A stretch of 64,000 nucleotides of DNA, taken from the NCBI RefSeq assembly GCF_030269765.1, contig NZ_BSTX01000001.1, forward strand, positions 1,371,370-1,435,369, written 5' to 3'. Of the stretch, positions 44,320 through 53,208 are shown piece after piece. The position numbers were made by a program, and so were the translations under genes. The notes under the pieces are model-generated. The model was not told the DNA's origin, did no database searches, and saw only the letters and a list, made by a program, of their open reading frames with translations. The first letter of the stretch is position 1. Each line of letters starts with the position of its first letter. The stretch comes from Actinorhabdospora filicis (lineage in GTDB: Bacteria; Actinomycetota; Actinomycetes; Mycobacteriales; Micromonosporaceae).

Positions 44320-44343
44320 ACGCCTGACGGGTTGTCACATTTT
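44302..44343 (+). repeat. Duplicated terminator arm
   Basis: GACGGGTTGTCACTTTTT (44302) recurs as GACGGGTTGTCACATTTT (44326). The second copy supplies a spare 3' arm and T-run, so the left arm could pair with either. Confidence 0.8.
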
Positions 44344-44454
44344 GTCGGACAGGTCGTAACCTTTCGTGAGGTGGCCCGTTATACAGGGTGCGGGCGTGCG
44401 AACCGTCCCCCAGCGAGTTCCGCCCGCGTCAAGGCCTGCCGTCCCTTCCCAGTA

Positions 44455-44483
44455 GGGGCCCCCGGATCCATCCCGGGGGCCCC
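44455..44483 (+). other. Hairpin in leader of large toxin-like gene
   Basis: An 11-bp stem GGGGCCCCCGG / CCGGGGGCCCC with a 7-base loop lies 156 bp before the GTG start. TTATAC at 44379-44384 is a possible -10 upstream of it, so the hairpin may sit in a long leader. No other feature was recognised in 44344-44638. Confidence 0.55.
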
Positions 44484-44638
44484 TCACCCCATTCAGGACG
44501 GTGCTCGTTCGGGGCCGTGCCCTCTGGGCATGGAGTCTTCCTCTTCGGGCAGGCCGTGTTGCCCGGGTGCCTGCCCGGCGTCTTGCATTCGGTGTCAGCG
44601 TGGACCGGACCCTTGGGACGACCGCCCAGGAGGTCATC

Positions 44639-47600
44639 GTGGAACCCGCCGTCGAGCACGAACGCGCCCCGTCAGCGCCACCCCGACGTCCTGACCGGCC
44701 CGACGTCGAACGTCCGGCCGGCGACGACCATGCCCCCGCTCGGACCACCCCCGGCTTAAGCCAGCGCTCGGCGCTGGCGCTCCAGCGCAAGGCCGGCAAC
44801 CGGGCCGTCGCCGCCCTCGCCGCCAAGCAGAAGGGCCCGAAGGTCCCCGCGCAGCGCACCGCCGCACCGGCCGCCGCGCAGGCGACCTCCGCGCCCGCCA
44901 GCGCCTCCGCCGACACGGCCGTCACCGCCGCGCCCGAGGCCGCCGAGGACTTCGCGCCGCCCGTCCAGCGGCTCACCGAGGCGCCCGACCATCGTCCCGG
45001 CGCCGCCTCGGATCCCAAGTTCAAGACCTTGAAGACCGACGTGTCGAACAAGGCGTCCACGATGCGTGCGCATCCTCCGGCGACCAAGGAAGCCGATGCC
45101 GCCGCGAAGGCCGCCAAGCCCCCCGCTGACGATAAGGAAGCCCAGGGCAAGGCCGCCAACGCCGAGAAGATGAACGCCGCCAAGCCCGGCGAGTTCGACA
45201 AGGCCGCCTTCATCAAAGCCGTCAACGACGCCATCGCGGCCAAGGCGCCCAAGAACCTCGATGAGGCCGATAAGTTCGGCGACTCCGGCAAGGCCGACGG
45301 CGTCAAGCAGGACGTGTCGAACAAGGTCGGCGACGGCAAGAAGCAGTCCTCCTCTGCGATCGAGACGACCACCAAGGCGCCGCCGGACCTGGCCGCGGCC
45401 AAGGAGAAGCCGGTCGAGCCCCTGGCGGCCGACAAGCCTCCGGCGACTCCCGGCACGCCCGACCCGGCCAAGGCGATCCCGGACAAGGCCCCGCCCGCCG
45501 CGACCGACTTCTCGCAAGGCCCCAAGGACGTCAACGCCGAGATGGCCTCCAACGAGGTCACCGAGGAACAGCTGGCCAAGGGCAACGAACCCGCCTTCGA
45601 TACCGCGCTGAAAGAGAAGAAGGCCGGGGAAGAGCACGCCAAGACCGCTCCGGGTGAGGTGCGGGCGAAGGAGAACGAGACCCTCACGTCCGCCAAGGCC
45701 GACGCGCAGGCCGAGGGCGCCAACGCGATGAAGGCCCTGTCCACGACCCGCAACAAGTCCGGGCAGGACGTGTCCTCGGGCAAGGGCAAGGCGCAGTCGG
45801 AGGACGAGCGCAAGCGCGTCGAGGTGACCGGCAAGCTCCAGAAGGTCTTCGACGCCACCAAGACCGATGTGGAGAAGATCCTCACCGAGCTCGACGGGAA
45901 GGTCGACGCCAAGTTCACCACGGAGGAGGCGAAGGTCCGCAAGGCCTTCACCGACGAGCACTCCAAGAAGATGGACGAGTACAAGGACAAGCGGTACTCG
46001 GGCTTCACGGGCAAGCTGAAGTGGGTCAAGGACAAGTTCATGGGCCTCCCGGCGGAGGCCAACCAGATCTTCGTCGCCGCCCGCCAGACCTACGTCAACG
46101 GCATGCAGGGCGTGATCTCCGGTGTCGCCGACCTGATCGGGCAGGAGCTGGGTAAGGCCAAGCAGCGCATCGCGAAGGGCCGTGAGGACCTGCAGCTGGA
46201 GGTCCAGAAGCTCCCGAAGGACCTTCAGGCGATCGGGAAGCAGGCCGCCGGGGACTTCTCGGGCAAGTTCGATGAGCTGACCGAGCAGGTCAACTCCAAG
46301 CAGAACGAGCTGGTCGACACCCTCGCCACCAAGTACAACGACGCGTTGAAGGCCGTGGATGAGGAGATCGCGGCCGAGAAGGAGAAGAACAAGGGCCTCG
46401 TGGCCAAGGCCATGGACGCCGTGGCGGGTGTCATCAAGACGATCATCGAGCTGAAGAACATGCTCATGAACGTCCTCGCCCGTGCCGTGCAGGCGGTGAT
46501 GGCGATCATCAAGGACCCCATCGGGTTCCTCGGCAACCTGATCTCGGCCATCGGGTCGGGCCTGAAGTCCTTCATCGCCAACATCGCCGGGCACTTGAAG
46601 AAGGGCCTGATCGGGTGGCTGCTGGGGACCGCGTCGGGTGCGGGTTTGCAGTTGCCGGCGAAGTTCGACCTGCAGGGCATCCTCGGGATGATCGCCTCCA
46701 TGCTCGGCCTGACGTGGGCGGCGATCCGCGGGCGGATCGTGTCCAAGGGTGTACCCGAACAGGCCATGGTCGCCGTGGAGGCATCGGTCCCGATCGCGCA
46801 GAAACTCGCCTCGGGTGGAGTCGCGGGGATCTGGGAGGACATCAAGGAACAGGTCGGCGACCTCAAAGAGAACCTCCTCGGCAAGATCACCGAGTACCTG
46901 GTGCCCACCGTCCTGGTCGCGGGCATCACCTGGATCATCTCGCTGCTCAACCCCGCCAGCGCATTCATCAAGGCCTGCAAGGCGATCATCGACATCGTCA
47001 CGTTCATCTTCACCCGCGGCGCCCAGATCATGGAGTTCGTCAACTCCGTCCTCGACGCCATCATCGCCATCGCCAAGGGCGGGGGCGGCGGGGTCGGTGC
47101 GCTGATCGAGAACGCCCTGGCGAAGAGCATCCCGGTCCTCATCGGGTTCCTCGCGGCCCTGCTGGGTGTCGGTGGGATCGCCGACAAGGTCAAGAAGTTC
47201 TTCCAGGCACTCTCCAAGCCCGTCATGAAAGCCGTGGACTGGGTCGTCGGCAAAATCGTCGGCTTCGGAAAGAAGATCTGGGCGAAGCTCAAGGACAAGT
47301 TCGGCAAGAAGAAGGACGGCAAGGACGGCAAACCCGGCGACGCCAAGGACGTCGAGGCGCCCAAGAAGCTCGTCGAGCCGGCCGAGGTGTCCATCACGAA
47401 GGTCTCCCCGGAGCTGGCCAAGGAGATCTCGGCCGCCGAGGACGGCAAGACCATCCACCAGGGTGGCGGTGGCGATCCCAAGCAGGTCACCAAGTCGCTG
47501 CTGACCGCGCACTCCGACGCCAAGTACGACAAGGCCAGCGGCACGCTGACGCTGCCGAAGGTCTCCGATCCGGGCGCGTCCTCGCTGTCGGCGCTGGGTT

Positions 47601-48412
47601 CGCAGCTGGCCGGGCAGACCGGTGTCTCCAAGGTGTCGATGGTCAAGAAGGGCGAGTCCGTCGAGCTGTACGGCGAGATCAACCCCAGGACGCGGCTGGC
47701 GAAGATCGCCGGGCTGCCCACCGACGAGGCGCTGCTGCGCATCGCCGTCACGCAGAACGGCATCGTGGACTTCCTCAAGGCGATGGCCGCGGGCAAGACG
47801 CTGAAGCTGACGCAGGGCGCGGTCTCCGGCGACTTCGCGATGGCCGACCTGGTGACGGCGTGGGGCAACCAGAAGAACGTGGACTTCCTGAAGAACAAGT
47901 TCCGGGACGCGATGAAGGGCAGCCACGAGTGGCTGCCGAGCAACTACATCCTGGAGGTCACCCAGCGCGCGGCCGCCGACATCGTCGAGGGTCCGAAGTG
48001 GATCGACCTGCAGCACGAGCTGCGCAGCGACACCTTCCAGATCGTGTACTCGCCGAGCAAGGCCGCCCCGGAGATCGTGAACGAGTCGGTCGGCGGCGGG
48101 CCGAAGAAGGACTACTCGGTGCCCAGCGGGCACGTGGGCGCCGTTTACTACCCGGGCCGTTCGGGCAAGGAAAAGACGGCCGGGTCGAGCAACTTCCACG
48201 ACGACCTGCGCACCGCCTTCACCTCGTCCACGACCGTGAAGGGCGCCGCCGCGGCGGCGCTCGCGGTGGCCAAGGCGTGGGTGTGGGACGGAAGCGCGAT
48301 GAATCCCGAGATTCACCCGGCCTGTACCGACAAGAATGGGAGCACGGTGAGCGGTGCGGGCCAGGCCGTGCACCGGGCCGCCATCGAGGCGCTGTTCAAG
48401 CGGTTCACCTAG
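44639..48412 (+). CDS. Large polymorphic-toxin / eCIS-effector-like protein
   Basis: A 1257-residue protein. AGGAGG five bases before the GTG at 44639 fixes the start; longer extensions lack one. Residues 48-57 are LQRKAGNRAV, a motif also found in the DUF4157 protein encoded 0.8 kb downstream (LQRAAGNQAV) and typical of proteins linked to extracellular contractile injection systems. A Lys/Ala/Glu-rich, coiled-coil-like region spans about 60-520. Amphipathic and hydrophobic helices lie at about 590-880, including VLVAGITWIISLLN and KPVMKAVDWVVGKIVGFGKK, resembling a conserved core in large actinobacterial and cyanobacterial eCIS-associated proteins. After a Lys/Gly linker (KKDGKDGKPGD) comes a ~350-residue C-terminal region with no recognised fold, the likely effector domain. 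The next gene may encode its immunity protein. Toxicity is inference. Confidence 0.6.
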   Translation: MEPAVEHERAPSAPPRRPDRPDVERPAGDDHAPARTTPGLSQRSALALQRKAGNRAVAALAAKQKGPKVPAQRTAAPAAAQATSAPASASADTAVTAAPEAAEDFAPPVQRLTEAPDHRPGAASDPKFKTLKTDVSNKASTMRAHPPATKEADAAAKAAKPPADDKEAQGKAANAEKMNAAKPGEFDKAAFIKAVNDAIAAKAPKNLDEADKFGDSGKADGVKQDVSNKVGDGKKQSSSAIETTTKAPPDLAAAKEKPVEPLAADKPPATPGTPDPAKAIPDKAPPAATDFSQGPKDVNAEMASNEVTEEQLAKGNEPAFDTALKEKKAGEEHAKTAPGEVRAKENETLTSAKADAQAEGANAMKALSTTRNKSGQDVSSGKGKAQSEDERKRVEVTGKLQKVFDATKTDVEKILTELDGKVDAKFTTEEAKVRKAFTDEHSKKMDEYKDKRYSGFTGKLKWVKDKFMGLPAEANQIFVAARQTYVNGMQGVISGVADLIGQELGKAKQRIAKGREDLQLEVQKLPKDLQAIGKQAAGDFSGKFDELTEQVNSKQNELVDTLATKYNDALKAVDEEIAAEKEKNKGLVAKAMDAVAGVIKTIIELKNMLMNVLARAVQAVMAIIKDPIGFLGNLISAIGSGLKSFIANIAGHLKKGLIGWLLGTASGAGLQLPAKFDLQGILGMIASMLGLTWAAIRGRIVSKGVPEQAMVAVEASVPIAQKLASGGVAGIWEDIKEQVGDLKENLLGKITEYLVPTVLVAGITWIISLLNPASAFIKACKAIIDIVTFIFTRGAQIMEFVNSVLDAIIAIAKGGGGGVGALIENALAKSIPVLIGFLAALLGVGGIADKVKKFFQALSKPVMKAVDWVVGKIVGFGKKIWAKLKDKFGKKKDGKDGKPGDAKDVEAPKKLVEPAEVSITKVSPELAKEISAAEDGKTIHQGGGGDPKQVTKSLLTAHSDAKYDKASGTLTLPKVSDPGASSLSALGSQLAGQTGVSKVSMVKKGESVELYGEINPRTRLAKIAGLPTDEALLRIAVTQNGIVDFLKAMAAGKTLKLTQGAVSGDFAMADLVTAWGNQKNVDFLKNKFRDAMKGSHEWLPSNYILEVTQRAAADIVEGPKWIDLQHELRSDTFQIVYSPSKAAPEIVNESVGGGPKKDYSVPSGHVGAVYYPGRSGKEKTAGSSNFHDDLRTAFTSSTTVKGAAAAALAVAKAWVWDGSAMNPEIHPACTDKNGSTVSGAGQAVHRAAIEALFKRFT

Positions 48413-48440
48413 CCGAGTGGTTCGACCCAGAAGAGGAACT

Positions 48441-49058
48441 ATGACCGGGTTCTCGTACGAGGAGCACGTGACCAAGGGCGACGCCGAGACCGCCAAGGGG
48501 TGGGTCGAGGCCTCCGGACTGCCGCAGGACCAGAAGGAGGACCTGCTCACCTTCATCGGCAGGTTCCCCTCCTTGTGTTTCGTCAAGGAGGACGCCGCCG
48601 CCCTCGACCACCACGAGGAAGAGGCCGGCGTCCCGCTGCCGCCCTGGCTGCGCGAGCTGCGCTCGGTGCTGGCCGCGGTGGACCCGCCCGTGCAGGTCCG
48701 CGTCGACGACTTCGACTGGTACGACTCGCCGCGCTGCGAGGACGTCGAGGACATCTGGTACGAACTGCGCCCGGGCTACGCCAACGACGAGGAGCGCGAG
48801 CTGTTCGCCGAGGACGCCCAGGTGTACCGGATCGGCTCGTGGTGGGGCGAGGACCGCTCCTACCTGCTGGCCGACCTGGAGAAGCCCGATGACGTGCGCG
48901 TCTTCGACACCGCCGCACCGGACCTGCGGGACAACAAGTACGACGGGCGCCCGGTCCGCGGCTCGGTCTACCCGATCTTCCGCTCCTACGCGCGCTTCCT
49001 GGCCCGCGTGGAGGCCGTCCGCTTCGAGGACGACACCGAACTGGAGGCGCAAGACTAG
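48441..49058 (+). CDS. Possible SMI1/KNR4-like immunity protein
   Basis: A 205-residue acidic protein without signal or membrane segments. Residues ~60-80 (EEEAGVPLPPWLRELRSVLA) and the end (GSVYPIFRSYARFLARVEAV) recall the SUKH/SMI1-KNR4 fold used by many immunity proteins, but the match is partial. Asp/Glu-rich stretches (DDFDWYDSPRCEDVEDIWYE) are conspicuous. The ATG at 48441 has AGAGGAAC a few bases before it and follows the large toxin-like gene by 28 bp, the usual place for an antidote. No experiment or clear motif confirms immunity. Alternatives are a regulator or an unrelated small protein. Confidence 0.5.
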   Translation: MTGFSYEEHVTKGDAETAKGWVEASGLPQDQKEDLLTFIGRFPSLCFVKEDAAALDHHEEEAGVPLPPWLRELRSVLAAVDPPVQVRVDDFDWYDSPRCEDVEDIWYELRPGYANDEERELFAEDAQVYRIGSWWGEDRSYLLADLEKPDDVRVFDTAAPDLRDNKYDGRPVRGSVYPIFRSYARFLARVEAVRFEDDTELEAQD

Positions 49059-49196
49059 TCCCGCTTCCCGTGCCCGTTCGGGCATCCACGGCTGCCCGGC
49101 ACCCCACACCCGCGCGCCTGACGGGGCAGCGGTCCATATGAGACGGTCGAACGGACTCCACCCACCACGAGCCTCGCAATCGATTCGGGGGACGGC

Positions 49197-49967
49197 ATGC
49201 ACGCTCACGACCATGTCAACGACGTCGAGTCCGGCGCGCGTCCGAAGTCGGACCGGGTCGAGGCGGGCGCCTTCGAGCAGGCGCCCTCGCTCGCCAAGCC
49301 GGACGTGCTCGGCGCCGGCGGGTTGCTGGGGTTGCAGCGCGCCGCGGGCAACCAGGCCGTCACCGGCCTCATCGAGGAGGACCGCTCGCCGGTCCACGAC
49401 GTGGTGAACTCCGGCGGCGGCAGCGCGCTGGACACCGAGACCCGCTCGGACATGGAGGGCCGCTTCGGCACCTCGTTCTCCGACGTGCGCGTCCACACCG
49501 ACGGCCAGGCCGCCGCTTCGGCGAAGGCGGTGAACGCGCAGGCGTACACCGTCGGCAACAACATCGTCTTCCAGCGCTACGAGCCGGGCACCGAGGCCGG
49601 TAAGCACATGCTGGCCCACGAGCTCACCCACGTCGTCCAGCAGCGCAGCGGCCCGGTCGACGGGACGCCCACCGGCGGCGGAATCTCGGTCAGCAACCCC
49701 TCCGACCGCTTCGAGCGCGAGGCCGTGGCCAACGCCGACCGCTTGATGTCGCAGCCCGCTCCGGCCGCCGCCGGTGCGGTGCAGCGCGTCGAGGAGGGCG
49801 GCAGCCCGGGCGCGACCACGGTCCAGCGTGAGGAAGAGGCCGAGGAAGAGACCGCGCAGACCTACGTGCAGCGTGAGGAAGAGGGCGAAGAGGAGACCGC
49901 CCAGACCTTCGTGCAGCGCGAGGGCGAAGAGGACGAGGGCCCCGCCGAGGTCGGCGACCAGCCCTGA
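49197..49967 (+). CDS. DUF4157 putative metallopeptidase (eCIS-associated type)
   Basis: A 256-residue protein. Residues ~43-57 hold LLGLQRAAGNQAVTG, shared with the large protein upstream. The DUF4157 domain (about 65-150) has MEGRFGTSFSDVRVHTDGQA, AQAYTVGNNIVF and the zinc motif MLAHELTHVVQQ (His141, Glu142, His145). DUF4157 proteins cluster with extracellular contractile injection system genes and are thought to be metallopeptidases that process or accompany effectors. The tail (about 205-245) is an acidic repeat of VQREEE / EEETAQT, seen three times. The ATG is preceded by GGGGGAC. No sheath, tube or AAA+ genes are in the window. Confidence 0.82.
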   Translation: MHAHDHVNDVESGARPKSDRVEAGAFEQAPSLAKPDVLGAGGLLGLQRAAGNQAVTGLIEEDRSPVHDVVNSGGGSALDTETRSDMEGRFGTSFSDVRVHTDGQAAASAKAVNAQAYTVGNNIVFQRYEPGTEAGKHMLAHELTHVVQQRSGPVDGTPTGGGISVSNPSDRFEREAVANADRLMSQPAPAAAGAVQRVEEGGSPGATTVQREEEAEEETAQTYVQREEEGEEETAQTFVQREGEEDEGPAEVGDQP

Positions 49968-50079
49968 TCCCGCGCGCTCCACTTCCCGGTCACCGCCGGT
50001 TTTCACCGCCGAAAGCCTTGCTTTAATGCGATAGGTTGGCCCTCGCGCCCGTTTCCCCCGACGCGCGAGGAGCCCAGCC

Positions 50080-50526
50080 TTGTCCCAGGATCCGCACGCT
50101 GAAAACGATTACAGAGAGCCCGCCGGCGAATCGCATTTGCCCCCGCGCATCACCGCCATGCTCAAGAACTTCGAGGAACGCGCCGCCAAACTCGGCCAGA
50201 TGCGCGGCAAGATCCAGGACCTGCACGGGTCCGCGCACAACCGCGACGGCTCGATCACGGTCACCGTCGCCCCCAACGGCGCGCTCCTCGACGTCAAGTT
50301 CTCCCCCAAGATCGCCGCCTACAGCCACCAGGCCCTGGCCATGGAGCTGATGGACGTCGTCCGCAAGGCCACCGCACAGGCCGCCGAGACGATGGAGGAG
50401 GAGATGGGCGAGGCCCTCGGCGAGGACTACGCCGGCTTCAAGGCCGCCATGTCCGGTGCCGAGCTGCCGCCCCCGATCAGCCCGGAGAGCCTGATGCGCG
50501 ACATCGAGGAACGGTGGTCACGATGA
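50080..50526 (+). CDS. YbaB/EbfC-like protein heading second WXG cluster
   Basis: A 148-residue protein resembling the YbaB/EbfC family. The N-terminal helix (ITAMLKNFEERAAKLGQMRG) is followed by a three-strand core, DGSITVTVAPNGALLDVKFS, and a long C-terminal helix (LMDVVRKATAQAAETMEEEM). Canonical YbaB proteins bind DNA near recR; copies in ESX loci are common in actinobacteria and their role is unclear. TTG at 50080 is chosen because GAGGAG precedes it by ~7 bases. TAGGTT at 50032-50037 may be a -10. Its stop overlaps the next start (ATGA), beginning a tightly packed string. Confidence 0.78.
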   Translation: MSQDPHAENDYREPAGESHLPPRITAMLKNFEERAAKLGQMRGKIQDLHGSAHNRDGSITVTVAPNGALLDVKFSPKIAAYSHQALAMELMDVVRKATAQAAETMEEEMGEALGEDYAGFKAAMSGAELPPPISPESLMRDIEERWSR

Positions 50527-50843
50527 GCTTCGAGGTCCAGGTCGACGCCCTGCGCGCCTACGGCGAGGGCACCCGGTCCCTGGCGGAGAAGTTCGGGCAG
50601 CTGTCCACGCTGCTGGAGCAGGCCAGGGTGGACGACGACTGCTTCGGTCCCGCGCTGGCCTGGCTCATCGCCAAGCCCTACTACAACGCGCTCGACGACG
50701 CCCGCGAGACCACCGACAAGGCCAAGACCTACCTGGAGCACGTGCGCGACGCCGTCCACGAGACCGCCGAGTCCTACGGCGGCACCGAGGAGGCCATCGC
50801 CCAGGCCTTCGACGCCGTCGCCAAGTCCATGGAGAGCAAATGA
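50523..50843 (+). CDS. Small helical EspC/WXG-like protein
   Basis: A 106-residue, almost fully helical protein (SFEVQVDALRAYGEGTRSLAEKF, then LEHVRDAVHETAESYGGTEE). It fits the EspC-like family of T7SS targets with a hairpin of two helices and YGGTEEAIAQAF near the end. No WXG is present. It overlaps its neighbours by 4 bases on both sides (ATGA), so it is produced with them, probably as an export partner of the following 402-residue protein. Confidence 0.7.
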   Translation: MSFEVQVDALRAYGEGTRSLAEKFGQLSTLLEQARVDDDCFGPALAWLIAKPYYNALDDARETTDKAKTYLEHVRDAVHETAESYGGTEEAIAQAFDAVAKSMESK

Positions 50844-52048
50844 GCTACCCGTGGAACCAGGGACCGGTACCCGACGGCCCCGGCGACCTGAACTCCCTGA
50901 ACAACCCCTCCACGTACGACAAGAAGGGCTGGGCCGACCAGGCGACCTCGCACGCCGGTGGCCTCTTCGGCGCCGCCTACGGCCTGTCCGACGCCACCGA
51001 CCCGCCCTCGGTGTCGGTCGCGACCGTACAGGCCCGCTGGGAGTACCTCCAGGCCGTCGCCAGCCCCGGCAAGGCGCTCATGTCCAACGGCGTCGGCTTC
51101 CTGGTGTCCTGGACGGTCTCACCATTGGTGGAGGGGCTCATCGAGCCCTTCATCGGCGATCCCGAGCAGATGCGCGCCACCGCCGCCGGCTGGGAGCAGG
51201 TCGCGCGCTGGCTCGACCACGTCGCCGAGACCGAACCGACCCGCGCGCAGGCCACCACGGAGCTGTGGAAGGGCGAGGCCGCCGAGAAGTTCCGGGCCCA
51301 GATGGGCGAGTTCGGTGGCGGCGTCACCGCGCTGGCCCAGGACGTCCGCGAGATCGGCGGCATCCTCACCATGACCGCCGACATCTTCGACATGGTGCTG
51401 GAATTCATCATCCAGATGCTCACCGAGTACGTGATCGGCCTGATCATCCAGTGGCTGGCGGCGCTCGCGGCGTCCTGGATCACCGCCGGGACCTCCGTCG
51501 CCACGGCCACGGCGGCCACCACGGCCAGCACGGCGACGACCGGCGCGCGCATCGCCAAGGTCCTCGCCCAGCTTCAGCAGAAGCTCGGGAAGCTGTTCGT
51601 GCAGCTGGAGAAGCTCATGAAGCGCATCCGCTCCGGACCGCTGCGGCAGGTGGTCAACCGCATGGACGCCCTGCGCAACGGCAACCGCCGCGAGCAGTGG
51701 CTGGCCCGGACCATCGACCGGCGCATCGGCCTGCCGTCCATTTTGGACCGCGCCAACCCGCGCACGCTGGCCTCGGTGACGGCCAACCGCTTCGTCACCC
51801 GCGGCGGCGGCTTCGTGGCCGGACGCCACGCGCTGGCCACCAACGTCGCGCAGGGCGCGGCGTCCATGGTCTTCGGCGGCTCGACCATGTGGGGCCGCGC
51901 GGCCTGGAACGCCGGGGTCCGCACCGCCACCGACGCCGCCGTCAAATTCGGCGCCGACGCCGCCTACAACACCGGCACCGACAAGATCACCGGCAAACAG
52001 AGCGACAAGGAGCGCAAGCAGTCCCAGGACAAGGGCTTCATGTGGTGA
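50840..52048 (+). CDS. WXG-domain protein, candidate large type VII substrate
   Basis: A 402-residue protein. After a Pro/Gly/Asn-rich lead (SYPWNQGPVPDGPGD), residues ~95-185 form a helical WXG100-like segment with ELWKGEAAEKFRAQM (Trp-x-Gly). Two hydrophobic helices follow (about 190-230, FIIQMLTEYVIGLIIQWLAAL; ITAGTSVATATAATTAS). A basic C-terminal region has no recognised motif (RMDALRNGNRREQWLARTID onward). This is the layout of ESX-associated proteins with a WXG domain and variable tail, such as toxin-bearing ones, but no catalytic residues can be named. It overlaps the genes before and after (ATGA, GTGA), so partners and substrate are co-translated. Confidence 0.68.
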   Translation: MSYPWNQGPVPDGPGDLNSLNNPSTYDKKGWADQATSHAGGLFGAAYGLSDATDPPSVSVATVQARWEYLQAVASPGKALMSNGVGFLVSWTVSPLVEGLIEPFIGDPEQMRATAAGWEQVARWLDHVAETEPTRAQATTELWKGEAAEKFRAQMGEFGGGVTALAQDVREIGGILTMTADIFDMVLEFIIQMLTEYVIGLIIQWLAALAASWITAGTSVATATAATTASTATTGARIAKVLAQLQQKLGKLFVQLEKLMKRIRSGPLRQVVNRMDALRNGNRREQWLARTIDRRIGLPSILDRANPRTLASVTANRFVTRGGGFVAGRHALATNVAQGAASMVFGGSTMWGRAAWNAGVRTATDAAVKFGADAAYNTGTDKITGKQSDKERKQSQDKGFMW

Positions 52049-52713
52049 GCCTGTCCGGCCTGCCCGCCGTCCGCGAGCACTGGGCCGCGCCGGGCGAGCC
52101 GATCCTGTGGATGCTGCCCTACCGCCGCACCACCTACGAGATGAAGGGCCGCAAAGGCGACGGGCGGCCCGCCGACGGCCTCGGCACGAAGATCGTCAAG
52201 GGCGCCGGACTGCTCGCCCTCGCGGCCACCGCCCCGTCCGACGGCGGCTCCGGGGACGGCCCGCAACCGCCGCCCGCGGTCATCGCCTGGGCCGACCGTC
52301 CACAATGCCTGGCCGCCGCGCTCGCCGACCTCCCGGGCGAATCCCGCGACCGGGGCTTCTGGGTGGCCACGCCGGGGCGCTTCGCGTTCCTGGCGCCGCC
52401 CCCGGAGCCGCCGGTCCGCCGCTCGCTGCTGAAGCAGGTCACCGGCTTCGCCCAGGACGTCGTCGCGGCCTTCAAACCCGAGCCGCCCTTCGCGCCCGGC
52501 CGCCCGATCCCGACCGTGCCGCTGACGCCGGTCCTCGAATGCCCGTGGACCGACGGGGGCGACATCGTCCGCAAGATGCGGCGGCGCACGGTGAAAGAAC
52601 CGGTCTACCGGCGGATCCTGCTGCCCGACGGCTCGGGCTTCGACTACTACCGCGACGCCAAGAAGAGCCTGCTGCCCGCCGAGCTGACCTCGCGGCTGCA
52701 CCGGATCGCCTGA
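52045..52713 (+). CDS. Hypothetical protein in second T7SS string
   Basis: A 222-residue protein. GTG at 52045 overlaps the previous stop as GTGA. The sequence LSGLPAVREHWAAPGEPILWM opens a protein rich in Pro and Arg, with a short hydrophobic region (KGAGLLALAATAPSDGG) and an unrecognised C-terminal half (ECPWTDGGDIVRKMRRRTVK). No signal peptide or known domain was seen. A tight overlap with the 402-residue gene suggests a linked role, for example immunity or chaperone; this is a guess. Confidence 0.6.
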   Translation: MSLSGLPAVREHWAAPGEPILWMLPYRRTTYEMKGRKGDGRPADGLGTKIVKGAGLLALAATAPSDGGSGDGPQPPPAVIAWADRPQCLAAALADLPGESRDRGFWVATPGRFAFLAPPPEPPVRRSLLKQVTGFAQDVVAAFKPEPPFAPGRPIPTVPLTPVLECPWTDGGDIVRKMRRRTVKEPVYRRILLPDGSGFDYYRDAKKSLLPAELTSRLHRIA

Positions 52714-52723
52714 GGGGCACCGC

Positions 52724-53173
52724 ATGGAGGAGATCACCCGCGCCGCCGGGTTCATCGGCGCGACCGTGGGCGGCGTCCACGGCATCATCGAGAACACCGC
52801 ACCCCTGCCCGGCGACCCCGACCCGGCCTGGCCGCGTCCCACCGCGATGACGACGTCCGGCCGCTTCCTGGACCAGGAGTGGGCCCACGACCCATCCGTC
52901 TGGGCCTGGGCGACGGCCGCCGCGCCCGGGGCCGCGTCCCTCGTGCTCGCCGACGCGCTCGCCCGGCGCGAGCCGCTGCTGCTGGGCCCGGACGGCCTGC
53001 GCGCGGGCGGCCACACGATCGGCGTGCGCGAGCTGTCCGCCGTCGGTGTCACCACCGCCAAGGGCGCGCGCTACTTCGTCCACGCGGGCCTGCCCGACGG
53101 CTCGTACCTGTGCTGGCATGAGCAGCGGGCGAGGTACGAGATCGACCGCCTGCGCGCGCTGCTCGTGGCGTAA
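52724..53173 (+). CDS. Hypothetical protein, end of second T7SS string
   Basis: A 149-residue protein starting 10 bp after the previous stop, with GAGGGGC before the ATG. It has a Gly/Ala-rich lead (ITRAAGFIGATVGGVHG) and a middle segment (ASLVLADALARREPLLLG) that is moderately hydrophobic. A short beta-like part (RYFVHAGLPDGSYLCWHEQR) follows. No known domain was recognised. It ends the run of overlapping genes; the next gene appears to have its own promoter. Confidence 0.58.
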   Translation: MEEITRAAGFIGATVGGVHGIIENTAPLPGDPDPAWPRPTAMTTSGRFLDQEWAHDPSVWAWATAAAPGAASLVLADALARREPLLLGPDGLRAGGHTIGVRELSAVGVTTAKGARYFVHAGLPDGSYLCWHEQRARYEIDRLRALLVA

Positions 53174-53208
53174 CGGAGCGTCGCCGCCGGTTAGGCGGCT
53201 TATGTCCG

